Under the pieces are notes generated by a model, which saw nothing but the letters and a program-made list of their open reading frames with translations, was not told where the DNA came from and did not search any database. Shown here piece after piece: positions 13,355 to 25,739 of a stretch of 64,000 nucleotides of DNA. How positions within the stretch are numbered: the first letter of the stretch is position 1; the number at the start of each line of letters is the position of its first letter. Origin of the DNA: Heterobilharzia americana (Eukaryota > Platyhelminthes > Trematoda > Strigeidida > Schistosomatidae); assembly GCA_944470555.2 (NCBI GenBank), contig OX104132.1:4969755-5033754 (forward strand), written 5' to 3'. The translations under genes and the position numbers were made by a program.

Positions 13355-16300
13355 GTGGTCATTTGATATTCCCTAGGAATGTACATCTCTCGCTCTCAAA
13401 GCTCAGAATATATCGATGCAATTTCAAAAACATTACAACTCTACGTTAAATCCCTGACTACAAAGGCAGCGGATCAAGTACACAATAAATGAAATGAGAA
13501 GTCGAGCAAAACCAAACACGTAGAGGTTTCTCACGTGTTACAGAATCATGATATACTTACGTATCATCTAAGTGTTGTTAAATGTGGTCGAGAGATCATT
13601 CAAAATTCTCTACAGGGTTCAATCAAACTACTCGAAGAGAGTAAGATCAAGGCATTTGTCTAAAGCTGAAGTGCTAACGATCCAGAAGTTCAAACCAGCT
13701 TTATACGTCCAAAAAAGGTACATCCAACCTTCATCTTTGCCATGGCCATCATAAACATCATTTTGTATCAGGTAACTACACAGGTCCCTTCTTCATAACT
13801 TATTCATTTTTCTACTCTGTTATAGATTTAGCGTGCACGGCGTAATTACAATCTATTTTCATGATTCCCTGTTTATTTTCATACTCTGTCACAGGTTTGT
13901 AGGGGTGCGTGTTACAATTCCGTAAAGTTTGATCAACCCTACTTAACTTGATGTGCTCTAGTACCTGCTTAACCAGTACTTTACCTAACGTGTAAGTACT
14001 GATAACAAAACATAAATCAAAAGAACTGATACGCAATGTATTTTAAGGAGGTATGTATTTAATTAAAGTAAATGTAATAATAATGAATGGGGGAAAAGTC
14101 TAATCAGCTTATCTGGCTTGTAAGGCTGAACTAGGGACTCGGAGTACGTGCGTGGTAGTCAGCACAATGGAGCGCAAAATGGCGTCCAAGCCTGCTCGGA
14201 TGCATGCTCGTTAAAACAAAACTTAAAACACCCTAAGCATCCGGAGTCAAGCTAGAGATTTATTTAGTTAATTTAATTTAAACTATTGATTTTAGCTCTA
14301 GTTATATTTTGGTGCCAGGAAGGTGCACTATAGGTTTATCCGGTATTACATAATCACAGTTTTATTTTCATAACCCTTCGTTCATTTCCCTGCTTTGCCA
14401 TACATTCATCCTGTATTACGTAATTACATTTAGTTTCATAACCCCCTATCTATTTTTCCACTCCAAACTGCAATACGTACTAATTAACTTGCTTTAGTTA
14501 CTCAGTATATTTTGCCCCCTAACCGGAGATAATTCTGTAGCGTTCTGCCCACTGTAACGCATATTCATGAATGTACAGCCTAGTGAATGACTTTGTCGAA
14601 AAGAAAAATGTTTCTTCACTGAAACCACATCTTATCTTTTCATATGAAAATCAGTTGAAAGCTAACAAAACACCTGAATGTAGAGATTTTCCTGAAACAC
14701 GTAATATGTTAATTGCAGACTTCTGACATTATGCGTAACGGTGAGAGAAATTTTTTCCTGATTTTGTGATTGGAGTGAATAACGGCTTTCAAACTAATAT
14801 GCCACTCAAAGCAGACTACAGAGTGAAACATTCAGAAATGCCGTAAAGTGGACAGATAATATACAAAAGTCACTTCAATTTACAAGTAGGCGTCTATCAG
14901 ACCATCAGTTATGAGAAGTGATTGCGTCCAAGTGGTTACATGTCACTGTGAGACGACTGAGAAGTAAACCTACCAGCCGCTGAATAACTCATAGCACACT
15001 ATCGTAGAAGGAAGTTATCATAATAGGAAAATCGGAGGTTACTATCCTTCCTACATGAAACCGTATAAATTTATTGGTATTCTTTCGCGGAAGCAAATGC
15101 AATGAATGTATGAAAATAGGTCTTTACCCCCTCTACATAGAAAGTTGTCATCAGGCTGTTACTCAGTACAAACGACAGTGTCTCTACACATTTAATCAAA
15201 TGGTACTTGTTAGACTGTTTCCGTGGTGTTAATGTCTGTATAACTTTTAGAGTGGTGTACAAACAGATAAACAGAAGACTACTTGGATTTGCAGAGGTTT
15301 ATGCAGTTCAATTCTATAACAGAGATCTCTGTCCGTAAAAATAAATAAAGGTTGGTCTTCATCTGTTATAGTACATGCATATTACTTCATTTCTTTTAAT
15401 CTCCTGACTTTTTGAATTCGCAGCGAATGATAGAGTTCCGTTAAAAAGTTCTTTATACATATTTTGAAAAATATACGATTTCACTTGTTACCACTTCTAG
15501 TGCATTCATAACGCCCAACATTTTCTTAGTAGACATTTTGTAACCTTGAACCAGAATTTCACTGAAGTCAAATTTTACTTGATTCACGATAGAAACGTCA
15601 TTTCTAAGCATAACATGCTGGACTGAAAACTTTTTTGTCCTCAATCTGTTTATGTACTGAGGCAAAAGTTGGATTTCATGCGATTTACCATCTATGTAGA
15701 GTATTCAGCTGAAGAGTTTCATGAAAATCTCATAAATTCATGGACATGATGACAAATTCTAATAAGTCAGAGTTAAGCAAAGAAGTCTCTGCCTTACAGT
15801 TTCTGACTTCAGAATGACTTCTCAATGAGGCGATAATGATACAGTCAAATCTAATACATTTTGATGTGAATGGTGTAGTATTCTCCAACCTGTGTTAGTC
15901 AGTGATGAGTGCCATTTTTAAACAACCAAAAGTTTATGTTTAAACTTATACAATCTTAAATTGAAGTATCAGTTTGTGAGTTATTTACAAACTGTATGAT
16001 CAACGTTGACATTATTCACAGTTGAGTAGATTTCCAATTGTCCAGCTATCGTGTCAACACGATTCCCATAGGAAACGCCTCTCTACTCTAAGGTAAGATT
16101 AGAAATTTCTTCTTCTACTCATGCTTTTCAGTAACGTGTCTCCATATAAAAACCTCATCCATTACCTGTTCTTCGTTCTACTTGATTTGCAACATTTACA
16201 AAGTTATCCAATCAGTTGACATTTTCAAGGTATACATATATTCTTTTACCAAATTAAAGTCATTTATTTAATATAAGTGATGAGATGCAAAAACCTAGTG

Positions 16301-17569
16301 TAAGCTCAATTTGTCAAAATGCATGCTACATACACAAAGTTCAGCTTGCCAGATTGTCCAGTGAAATAACCATTTTGACCGATACTTTTGTTCTTCAGTC
16401 ATTCAAAGACTATTCTTTGAATTCTACTGCTCCTGTACGGCTAATATTACAAGCTGTTTTTGACAAACAATGTAAAGACAGAGTTGTTACTTTTGGAAGA
16501 TTTTGCTTTGTGCATTAAGTAGTGCCATTCACCCATGATGGAATGATGTCGCATAGTATCCGATTTGATCAAACCACCGACAATGGTCAAAACCTCCTAT
16601 CTTTTGTGCTTAGAGTACTCCTGACGAATAACTGTGGCCTTTGGAAACCACATATATCCATAGCGCATAACTAAAGACAGCTCTGCTGAGTTAAATAGTG
16701 GTAAGTCTTTAGTCAAGTCTAATCTATCAGAAGTACATTTGTAAACAGCAGTGGTAGAAAACTGAAAGTCACCTTCGAAGGTCCATATTCATGAAACTTT
16801 CTTTCAAAACATTCAACTTGCTCTCGATACTGAATTTTTACTGGCCATTTTCCCATAAAAGTCATGGAAATTATGCACATTGGCATAACTATAACACAAA
16901 GATATAAATGTAGAAAATAGAGAAGACTTGTCGAGCAAACGCCACTTCTATTTAAAAACCACAGTAAATTATGAGTTTGAACTTCAAGTAGAGAAATTTA
17001 CATTCTTTATTCAGCCAACTAAACTGTTTTATTCAAGGACGAAACAATATTCAGGTCCCCTATTTGATGTCAGTAAATAACGTCCACCTACAGATCTTCT
17101 GTAAGATCTTCAACGTCCACCTAGTCATCCGAAACTAAAACGACCGTGCACTTCTCCAACAATTAACCTAACGCTCGAGTTACGCATAAAATCCAATACA
17201 CAGAATGCATTTGAAATACGCTTCTGCACTCATAAACAACAGTGTGGCTAATAAATTACTAACCTCGAATTGTGAAGTATCTGTGAGTTTATAGCTATCA
17301 AAGCACTCTACAGAGAGTGTTGCTCAACAGTAAAAACAACAAGGCTGTATCCATAGCAATCTAGAAAGAAATACAAAAAGATGCGAATATTTTTCTCCGA
17401 TGAGGTAAAGACTAGAGAACAGAATGAACTGTCAAAGTTAAGGACAAAGTAACATTGTAGGAAAACATGAGTTAAACTACTCATTAATACAAAGTAGTTT
17501 AAAACTGTAGGTATAAAAAGGGCATAGGGGTAAGGACGTTTGCAAACGAGAACTAGGTAAGAAAAGAAT
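13355..17569. other. AT-rich non-coding stretch
   Basis: No supported gene or repeat family was recognised in these 4.2 kb. Open frames are at most about 75 codons and lack motifs. The region around 14090-14540 is slightly richer in GC, with T/A-rich flanks, but carries no coding signal that I can support. Confidence 0.55.
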
Positions 17570-17760
17570 TCATCACCATCATCATCAATATCAACATAGG
17601 ATCAGGCATTACTGCGTAACGGTCCGAGTTGCCACACCTTATATCAGTACATCAAGTAAAGAGGCAGTGAGGTGCATGATGAAGATAAGAAAATTCAGTC
17701 GAAAGAATTATAAAGTTCGAAAAGAGAGAAAGGAATTAACAACAGGTGGTCGATAAGATC
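17570..17760 (-). mobile_element. 3' end of a GAT-tailed non-LTR element, copy 1
   Basis: The plus strand starts with a CATCATCATC-type run and continues with a block whose reverse complement reads GGTGTGGCAACTCGGACCGT and then TACGCAGTAATGCCTGATCC. This matches 30475-30540 on the plus strand with few changes, including the TACTTGATGTACTGAT block and the upstream TTATCTTCATCATGCACCTCAC. The short trinucleotide GAT tail after a conserved 3' end is typical of RTE-type LINE 3' ends. Only the last ~190 bp is recognisable. Confidence 0.55.
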
Positions 17761-18890
17761 AAGGCACCAATTACCGGTAAACTGCACAATACCCATCGTG
17801 AACCACCAATATTCACTACGACCAGGGATGCTATTGAATAAGTTAATGATACTGTTTTCTTCATTACTTCCAAAAAATCATTCATGCCACCAGGCTAGCA
17901 TTCGCAGAATGCAAATCACTTCCAATACAGACGAAGCTCCATACACATAAACTTAGCAAAAATGTTTCAGTTACATTATACAGGGACGATGATTCACAAC
18001 ATTGACTGGTATCAGACACTTAGTAACAGTTTCGATTGAAATAAGAGGAACCCGGTTTACATAGCAGATCATCTGAAAAGATCAGCTACCACACTCTCCA
18101 ACAAGGATTTCAAAGTACAGACTCAGTACATACTTAATTTTAACTACACTGTCTCCTAATCGAGTCTTCCTCGTTTCTGACGACATGCAAAGGGAGGTGA
18201 GTTACTACAACCATAGAAGTTCAATTCAAAGTACCAAGATAAACGAAAATATTTACCGGTCAATTTCAAGATTATCAGATTAATAACAAAACAAGATGCG
18301 GCTTTGGAAAATCTTATTAGATTCCTGAATACAAGGTAACCGACATCCTCGTGTTCCGAAAACCTTGAGTAACAGGATTTTCACCGTGATTCCGTATCAA
18401 CCACTGGTTCATCCATTACATTATGCGAGATGATGGTAGTATCACAAATGTTTTCATCAGTAGTTATCTCAACACATTTACAATCACCACTTGGGCATCA
18501 ATAGAATAAAACTGTTGTCATGTGATTGTGCACACAAGTACACCATAGACCACTAGGTGGAACATTGAAGTCAAGGTTGCCTGAATTGCATTCTACAGGG
18601 AGACTTCATGAGGTGCACTCCACGCTCCTGATTACCTGATAGTCGGCAGTGGTCAAGACTACATGCAAAAAGCAACACTTATCAATCTTGATTCACTTAG
18701 AAGATGATGTGAAATCTGTCACATGCTCAACGGAAAACACTGCTTTGCTTCTTTAACAGATGTCAAGTGTTAGAAACTCTAAAAACCAATACAGGCACAC
18801 AGCAACTACAGATTAATGCGAAAAACAGCAATTCCACAACAAACTGTTTCGAGTCGTGCAGTCACCAGAACGGAAACTCTTATATATATA
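17761..18890. other. non-coding stretch before RTE copy C
   Basis: No gene is supported. The stretch ends in TATATATATA (18881-18890), which probably was the insertion site of the following RTE fragment. Confidence 0.5.
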
Positions 18891-19889
18891 GTGATGCTTT
18901 TGAAGTGAAGACAGGAGACAGGAGTGAAACAAGGCTGTCTACTATCACCCATGATATTCCTGATTGTGGTCGACTGGATCATGCAGCAGACAACAGTGTG
19001 GAGCGAGAAGAGGGGGATAGGCTGGCTGGAGTGCGGAAAAGAACCTAGAAGATCTGGATTTCGCCGATGACTTGTGCCTGATGTCACATAAACTTGAAGA
19101 TCTGCAGGCAAAAACTAACAAGTTGATAGAAGAGGCAGCGAAGACGGGACTTCAGGTGAATATAGAGAAGACAGAAGTGATGAAGATACCGCACCACCAC
19201 TATCAACAACAACAACAAACTCCAATCACCGTCAACGGGAGAAACTTAAAGGAAGTAACCTCCTTCACTTATCTAGGAAGCACTGTTTCAACTACAGGTG
19301 GCGGCACACACGAGGATGTCAATGTCAGAATCGGAAAAGCAAGACAGGCGTTCATTAGCCTGAAACCAGTGTGGAGATCTTCTGCACTCAGCACAAACCG
19401 TGAACAAGATACGGATTTTCAACACCAACGTCAAGTCAGTGCTTCTGTATGGTTGAGAGACTTGGCGCGTCACGAAAGGGATTTCCAATAAACTACAGAC
19501 ATTCCTCAATAACTGCTTACGCTCGCTACTGAAGATCAGATGGCCAGAAAGAATAAGCAACAAGGAACTCTGGGAACGAACCAACCAAGAAGCTATTGCT
19601 AAACAAATATGCACTGGAAGGAAGTGGAGATGGATTGGGCATGCACTGAGAAGGCCGACTGGGGACATCACGCGTCAGGCCAGTCCCTCGAGTGGAATCC
19701 CCATGGGAAGCGACGAGTTGGGCGTCTGAGGCGAGGGTGACGTGGAGGAGGTCGTGCGAGGAAGAAATGAGAGCTTCTGGGCTGTCGTGAAGCCAGGTTC
19801 AAAAGATCTCAGAGAACAGAGGTCACTGGAGACGTGCTACTGAAGCCCTATGTTCCACTAGGAACCCAAGGGACTAATAATAAATAATA

Positions 19890-19893
<4 letters not shown>
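18891..19893 (+). mobile_element. RTE-like retrotransposon copy C, 5'-truncated
   Basis: This plus-strand fragment starts inside the RT domain at GTGATGCTTTTGAAG, which matches 25930 of copy A, and runs to the shared 3' end GGAACCCAAGGGACTAATAA. It keeps the FADD catalytic box (DFADDLCLM, near 19060-19085) and the downstream blocks 'KTGLQVNIEKTEVMK' and 'RIGKARQAFISLKPVWRSS'. A 7-bp insertion in motif B (18910-18917) and further frameshifts near 19040 and 19390 destroy the reading frame. The 5' truncation is typical of incomplete target-primed reverse transcription. The A/T-rich tail passes straight into a TA microsatellite. Confidence 0.85.
19072..19491 (+). pseudogene. RT C-terminal (thumb/connection) fragment in RTE copy C
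   Basis: A 139-codon open frame covers the region after the FADD box of the reverse transcriptase. Visible family blocks are 'KLEDLQAKTNKLIEEAAKTG', 'VNIEKTEVMK', 'EVTSFTYLGS' and 'RIGKARQAFISLKPVWRSS'. A run of Gln codons (CAACAACAACAACAA) lies near 19205-19217, as in the other copies. Relative to copy A the frame shifts near 19390, so the end of the predicted protein is out of register. No start or complete catalytic domain exists, so it cannot be functional. Confidence 0.8.

Positions 19894-19953
<60 letters not shown>
19894..19953. repeat. (TA)n microsatellite
   Basis: About 30 uninterrupted AT/TA dinucleotides directly follow the TAATAATAAATAATAAATAA tail of RTE copy C. The repeat probably grew from the element tail or from the TA-rich target site. 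Confidence 0.95.
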
Positions 19954-19956
<3 letters not shown>

Positions 19957-21066
19957 CAAGCACGAAGTCTTAATCCAGGGACTCTCATCGATTGCCTCCT
20001 AACAACTAATATGCAGCAAAGTGAACCACGATCGTGCCCCATCTAGATTACTCACCACATTGCGAAATGATTAATAGAAGTCAATCTGCAGTCATCACTG
20101 GACAACAATCTCATGTTCGGTTTCCAAGTTAACAATAAAATGAAGAACAATCGACCATCCAATGCAAAACAATACACCATATCACTGCCATTTCTCAAAT
20201 CACTTAGTTCGAATTGCAGATTGGCGTATTGACTAATGAGTAAACCATCAATGTCGACATTACACACGCTTCTCGATTCATCGCACTCGTCACACTAAAC
20301 CCCTCCTTCAGACAAAACGATAACCTAACAACAACTCGTCGATTCAAATTATTGTCTGCAATATCATACGATCATGATTATTAATATTACGACGACATGC
20401 ACTTTACATACTGCCAATTTCTTACTCTATCAAAAATATTGCCTGGAGTGAAGTGACTATTATTATTACCACTATTATTATCAATAGGCGAATGGATAAA
20501 AAGTGGATATATAATGTTAAAAACTGCACAAAATAACAGCCTTAAACAACAAGCAACATATACATTTGATGAAAGAAAAGTGATACAATAGAGTTGCCTC
20601 ATAGATCATTCGGAGATGACGAAGAGAAGCCTTCGTAATTTGTACACAAGTTGATGAAATCCAAAAGCCAAGGTATGCGGTCAAATTCCAGATAATCTAC
20701 AACAATAATGAAGAAATGTACTATTCAAGTATATACTCAAATGTCAACAAAAACAACACTCTCAAGAACAGATTAAAAGTTCGAAGTACACAACACCACC
20801 CCTCATATGAAACAGATGGATGAGTCGTCAATCAAAAGTTGTTGACACCAACAACCGAGCCATACAATACACAACACCCACATCTACCCCTAATCACATC
20901 AGATTACAAATTCCACGTTTACACTACTAATCTTCCTATGAAATCAATGGATGACAGATAGACAGAGAAACAGCTGACCTGTTTCAGTACAACAGCAGTT
21001 TGATGATGATCCATATTCAAATCGGTAAGCAACTTCATCTACTCGACTAGTTAACATTACGGTGAG

Positions 21067-21112
<46 letters not shown>

Positions 21113-22099
21113 CATGCAAATTAACCTGACATTTACACACAGCGAATAGCTTGAAACGTAGAATTTATCACTACCACCTACCTCTCATATTGTCAACTTC
21201 GTTCAGGACAATCAGTTCACTGACAAAATAAATGAGAGGGAATTCAAAACTCACGCTTACTCAGAACATGCAAGCTTTCAAAGACGTCAAAGATTGAATA
21301 AATCCACAACACTGTCATCGATTTTCAGCAATCTCGTCTACAGTCCCTCTAACCACTAATTTATATCATCTCGGAGAACACAATCATCCACTCAGTCCTT
21401 CACCCACCTCGTCCCAACATCACCATCAGTAGGTGACCAAGACTAATAACAAACAAATAATACCTACTTGAACTGATTGTCAGATCGTCATTCTGATTAC
21501 AGATTCACTCCACTGGCATAGGCGTTGGTTAGTTAGATAAGGTAAACTTCACCAGTTTCCCTCCATCAACATTTTTAGACAATTCAACTATAATCATTAT
21601 ATGAAACAATAATAATATTAACGGTAAAAGTAGTAATATCATTCAAAATTCTCATCAGTAGCAGTAGAATGGAAACTCACTTCCTATGGGATGTGCATTG
21701 AGAAAACAAAATTCTTCTACTTCACACACTTCAAGTGCTTATTCGATAACAAATTTTGAAATGAGATATGGAGCTTCGTGAAGCACACCAAACAGAATCA
21801 GCGAGCACAGCCATGTTTTTTCAGCACGGAATAGATCTTCTTTGTCTTCTTCTTCTTTTTTCTATTCATCCTAACCATCATTCAAATGTGAGACGAATTT
21901 CTAAATCAGCATGACATTCTAACGAGTTCAGCTGAGAGTACACTGGGACAAGATTCTTGTGTTCTACGACTATCGTAAAATGCCTGACTGAGCTGATAAT
22001 TTTGTAGTCAACCCTTGAACAACACACACCGCCTTGGAATCCTTCAAATTGTTTCCACTGTTGGTTGTAATATTTAATCAAGCATTTCCTCATTGCTCC
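19954..22099. other. non-coding stretch with a TG microsatellite
   Basis: No gene is supported. The only clear feature is the TG repeat annotated separately. Open frames are under 75 codons and motif-free. Confidence 0.55.
21068..21111. repeat. (TG)n microsatellite
   Basis: Twenty-two perfect TG units in an otherwise unremarkable AT-rich context. Confidence 0.97.
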
Positions 22100-22240
22100 T
22101 TCCTCTCTTTTTTCTGCTTCTTACCGATTCTCCTCCATTTCTACCTCTTCTATGGAATTACTTTCTTACTTGATGTACTAAAATGTGTAGTGTCAGCACG
22201 GACCGTAATGCTGTAATCGCCATGTTAGCACTGTCCAGGT
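22100..22240 (+). mobile_element. degenerate 3' end of the GAT-tailed element, copy 2
   Basis: The block TTACTTGATGTACTAAAATG followed by TGTAGTGTCAGCACGGACCG and TAATGCTGTAATCGCC aligns with the 3' ends at 30460-30515 (plus) and 17590-17660 (minus). Similarity is lower than between those two and no GAT tail remains, so this is an old copy. Confidence 0.4.
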
Positions 22241-22984
22241 CAGGTTAAGGGTGCAAGGTAAGACCAGTTCATGAAGTTGTGGCTTCGAAATGCGCTGCGC
22301 ATAAACACACACCACCGACATCGACACTCAATGTCAGCAGAAGTAGGATTGCGTTGCAAGAGGGAATACAGTGGCCACACCAAGATGCCGCAAAGGTTCA
22401 CAAAGTCTCTGACACTGTTCGTCCGAGCCATTCAGGGAGGTGTATAATGCTTGCTTGAGGTTCTCGAGATTATAGGGATCAGTGACTGAGGTATCCTGGA
22501 GATACAACTGAAAAACGGTCACACTGACGCAGATATATTCCCCCTTCAACATCTTCCAAGGCTTGAATATTTTGACTAACCTTGATTTTCAAATCCGTTC
22601 TCCTCCCACACACCTGTGTGGACTTCCACACCACTCTTTCTATACACGTGTTCCTCACATGCTTCTATCAAGTGTGGCAACTTGAGCTGATGCATTTGTG
22701 TGTCAAGTCCCACGTTGATTGCGTTTCTCTTTCTGCCTCATATACAGCACCAGTAGCACAAAATAATATAATTAGGTTGAAAGAGAAAAACTGCTTACAT
22801 AGTTTTCGCTAGTCTCGAACCAACACTCATTCCACATTTGTGCAAAACTCTACTATCACTTACATAAAACCATAGAGAATGATAGAAAACTCAAAACTAA
22901 GTACCAAATGTTGTGAAACTTTCCTCATTATGAGCAGTCAATTGTGCGTAATATGCAAATAATAATCGAGTTATTTGTCATCGT
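22241..22984. other. stretch without a supported gene
   Basis: Short open frames exist on the minus strand (22334-22552, 72 codons) and plus strand (22582-22812, 76 codons). Neither shows a motif I recognise. The stretch lies between two repeat remnants and may itself be old repeat DNA. Confidence 0.4.
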
Positions 22985-23106
22985 AATATGAGACTCTTCA
23001 GCAGTATACACCCATGACACCGCCAGCGATCGAACCTATAACCTTCAGGTTCCGTGACCAGCACTTTACCATTGAGCTAATGGATCGGAATCCAATGTTC
23101 CAAGCG
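22985..23106 (-). mobile_element. Sm-alpha-like SINE copy 2, truncated in the hammerhead
   Basis: The minus strand carries a near-perfect Pol III A box TAGCTCAATGG (23079-23069) and B box GGTTCGATCGC (23036-23026), followed by GTATACTG and the hammerhead box CTGAAGA with the start of helix II (GTCTCATA). The catalytic GAAA is missing: the sequence reads CGATGAC and then enters unrelated DNA. The copy therefore ends inside the ribozyme, and self-cleavage is not expected. Confidence 0.7.
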
Positions 23107-23647
23107 ATAGAGAAGCTTAAACCTGTGTTTCATACTAACCGGTACTCATCAGTAAGGTGTGTCTGTAGCCGCTAAGAAGAAACTGATATATATTTGAAGA
23201 TTCACATTTGCAGTATTCAGTGCCGTAATCAAATGTATTATCACTGAGCTATTCTGACTGTCTTCAGTATCTACGAGGAGTAGATTAGATGCATTAGTTG
23301 GGTGTTCGAGAGTAACAAACATATTCTTCAGTGCTAACTGAATTCTACTGATGAAGTTTAGCTGCATCTAAGACTAGGAAATATAGCATTACTAACTAAT
23401 TTGTAGCCAGTCATATATATGTCCCACCTGAGGTTCGAACCTGTATAACTCATTGCTACAGCCACAGACGTTACCACAATTGACCTCCTCTTGGTTGAAG
23501 TTGATATGAAGACTGAAATTAGTGATTATAATCGATGTCTGTGGTTCATATACATTTACACATTATTTTCATCATTATGTTATATTTTATGATTATTCAA
23601 TCCCTATTCTCTTCTTCTAATTATTATTGTATTTCTATGTTATTCCA
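23107..23647. other. non-coding stretch 5' of RTE copy A
   Basis: No supported gene. A possible B-box-like palindrome GGTTCGAACC lies at 23435-23444 but no convincing SINE body could be defined. Confidence 0.45.
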
Positions 23648-23844
23648 ACCTCGCCTGGTTAACTAGTTTACTAGTTACTAGCCGGTCCTAAGACCGGGTA
23701 AAGAGGGAAGGTTGGGCATAGGGCTAGCAACCCTACCCCGTAAAACAGATCTAACCGCTAAAGAAACTTCAAAGCACAAACAAAATATAAAAAATGAAAA
23801 CAAAATTATTCCCCGCTGGAATCGGAGAGGCGAAATGACGCCAG

Positions 23845-24569
23845 TTGGTGAAAGCCTTCAGGAAGCCAATTGGCCGATGTGTCTTCTCTCCCTCGATGAA
23901 AGCGAAAGTAAACGTGGGGATATGGAATGTCCGCACGATGTTTGAACCCAGTAAGGCAGCCCAGATTGCAAAGGAGATGAGAAGGTATCACATCGAAGTG
24001 CTTGGGATTTGCGAAATCAGATGGAATGGGAGTGGACTCTGCAAACTGTCAACTGGAGAATCAATGATCTACTCCGGTCACCCAGACGACAACCACAAGT
24101 ACACTGAGGGAGTGGCTATCATGATGTCCTCAAGAGCATCGAAGGCTCTCATGCAGTGGGAACAAATCTCCTCCTGCAGGATCATGACAGCAAGATTCAA
24201 CTCAAAAGGAAGGTGGGTCACAATCATACAATGCTACTCCATGCACCTACAAATAATGCAGAGCAAGAGAAAAAGGAGGAATTCTGAAGACAACTTCAAT
24301 CAACACTGGACAAGACGTCAGTTGGCGATATCAAAATTGTAATGGGCGACATGAATGCGAAACTGGGAGGTGACAACACGGGAAGAGAACTAACCATGGG
24401 TCGAGAGGCGCTAGGTGAAATGAATGAGAATGGAGAATTGTTTGCAGAATTCTGCGCATTCAACGATTTGGTGATTGGAGGCAGTGTGTTCAGGCACAAG
24501 ATATCCACAAAGCGACATGGATTTCACCAGATGGACACACTAAAAATCAAATCGACTTTATCTCAATAA
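23845..24569 (+). pseudogene. RTE endonuclease domain (copy A), frameshifted
   Basis: Two adjoining frames together encode the N-terminal apurinic/apyrimidinic-type endonuclease that nicks the target site. The first (23845-24342) contains the opening block 'GIWNVRTMFEPSKAAQIAKE' and 'GICEIRWNGSG', with the catalytic Asn and Glu of the exonuclease-endonuclease-phosphatase fold. The second (24342-24569) opens with 'GDMNAKLGGDN', which supplies the metal/catalytic Asp-Asn pair. The C-terminal GSDH motif appears just downstream, near 24630. A frameshift near 24290 separates the halves and another change near 24570 breaks the link to the RT part. Confidence 0.85.
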
Positions 24570-24646
24570 GAAGAAAGTGGAGACGCAGCCAGCTACTTGA
24601 CACAAGGTAAAGAAGAGGAGCAGATGTAGGTTCAGACCACTATCTA

Positions 24647-25609
24647 GTGCAAGGAACCTTCCAAATCAAGTTAAAAGCCTTCAAGGAAGCTGATGATGGA
24701 CCTCAATTCAAGTACAACACTCGGAAACTGAAGGATGAAACTACAAAGGAGATCTTCAAGGCAGCCATCAAGACAAAATGGGAGACATCGAGGGACATCC
24801 CTGAAGAAACCTGTGTGGAAGAACACTGGAAGTCTTTGAAAGCTATGTGGAAAGAAACCTGCACAACCGTATTAGGAAGGAAGAAGAAAGAAGACAAGGA
24901 ATGGATCTCGATGGATATATGGAAGCTGATAGAGGAGAGGGAGGAGGATGGTGAAGCCGAAGATAAACCAGTGCAGTGTAAGGATGCTAAACGACAAGAG
25001 GAACTGAGCACATTGTATAAAACACTGGATAAAGAAGTGAAGAAGAGTGCACGCAAAGACAAAAGACACTTCTACGAAACGCTGGCAAGTGAAGCAGAAC
25101 AGGCTGCAGGTAAGAGAGACCTGACAACATTGTATCAAATAACCAGGTTGCTATCAGGCAAGAGACCAACACAGATGAAACCAATAAAAGATGAAGAAGG
25201 AAATTTAATTACAAAAGAAGAGAAACAGAGGGAACGATGGGCCGACCACTTCAAGAAGCTCTTGAATCGACCACCACCTGCACTTCGTCCAGAAATACCA
25301 CCTGCAGCCGCTGAATTACAAGTGAACATAAATCCCCCAACGAAAATGGAAGTCCTGAACACCATAAAGCTACTGAAGTGTGGGAAAGCAGCAGGACCAG
25401 ATGGGATCCCGCCAGAAGCACTGAGAACAGATGCAGAGACAACAGTGGACATGCTCACACCACACCACTATTGCAGAAGGTGTGGAAGGAAGGGAAGGTA
25501 CCTGGTTAGTGATTGGAAGAAGGGTTACCTTGTCAAACTGCCGAAGAAGGGAGACCTCAGTGTTTGCAAGAACTGGCGAGGAATCACTCTCCTGTCCACC
25601 CAGAGCTAG
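24647..25609 (+). pseudogene. RTE linker and RT N-terminal part (copy A)
   Basis: A 320-codon frame carries the linker between endonuclease and reverse transcriptase (Lys/Glu-rich, with 'KKSARKDKRHFYETLASEA') and the first RT motifs. RT motif 0/1 is 'LLKCGKAAGPDGIPPEALR' near residues 245-263, and the next block is 'VSDWKKGYLVKLPKKGD' followed by 'NWRGITLLS'. The frame closes with a TAG just after 'LLSTQS'. An overlapping frame (25431-25739) continues with 'SKILSRIILERLKDALDS', so a frameshift near 25605 is responsible. Confidence 0.85.
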
Positions 25610-25739
25610 CAAAATATTAAGCCGCATCATCCTGGAGAGGCTTAAAGATGCACTGGATTCAAACTGCGACCGGAACAGGCAGGCTTCAGGAAGTACAAAT
25701 CATGTGCTGACCAAATTGCAACGCTTCGTATCATCATAG

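Noticed and set aside
19894..19953. CRISPR-like or satellite array
   Set aside because: It is a plain TA dinucleotide microsatellite; no spacer/repeat alternation exists anywhere in the window.
23433..23500. Possible third SINE head on the minus strand (GGTTCGAACC palindrome, GTGGTAACGTC upstream)
   Set aside because: A B-box-like palindrome alone is weak; no hammerhead, tail or match to the other SINE copies was found.
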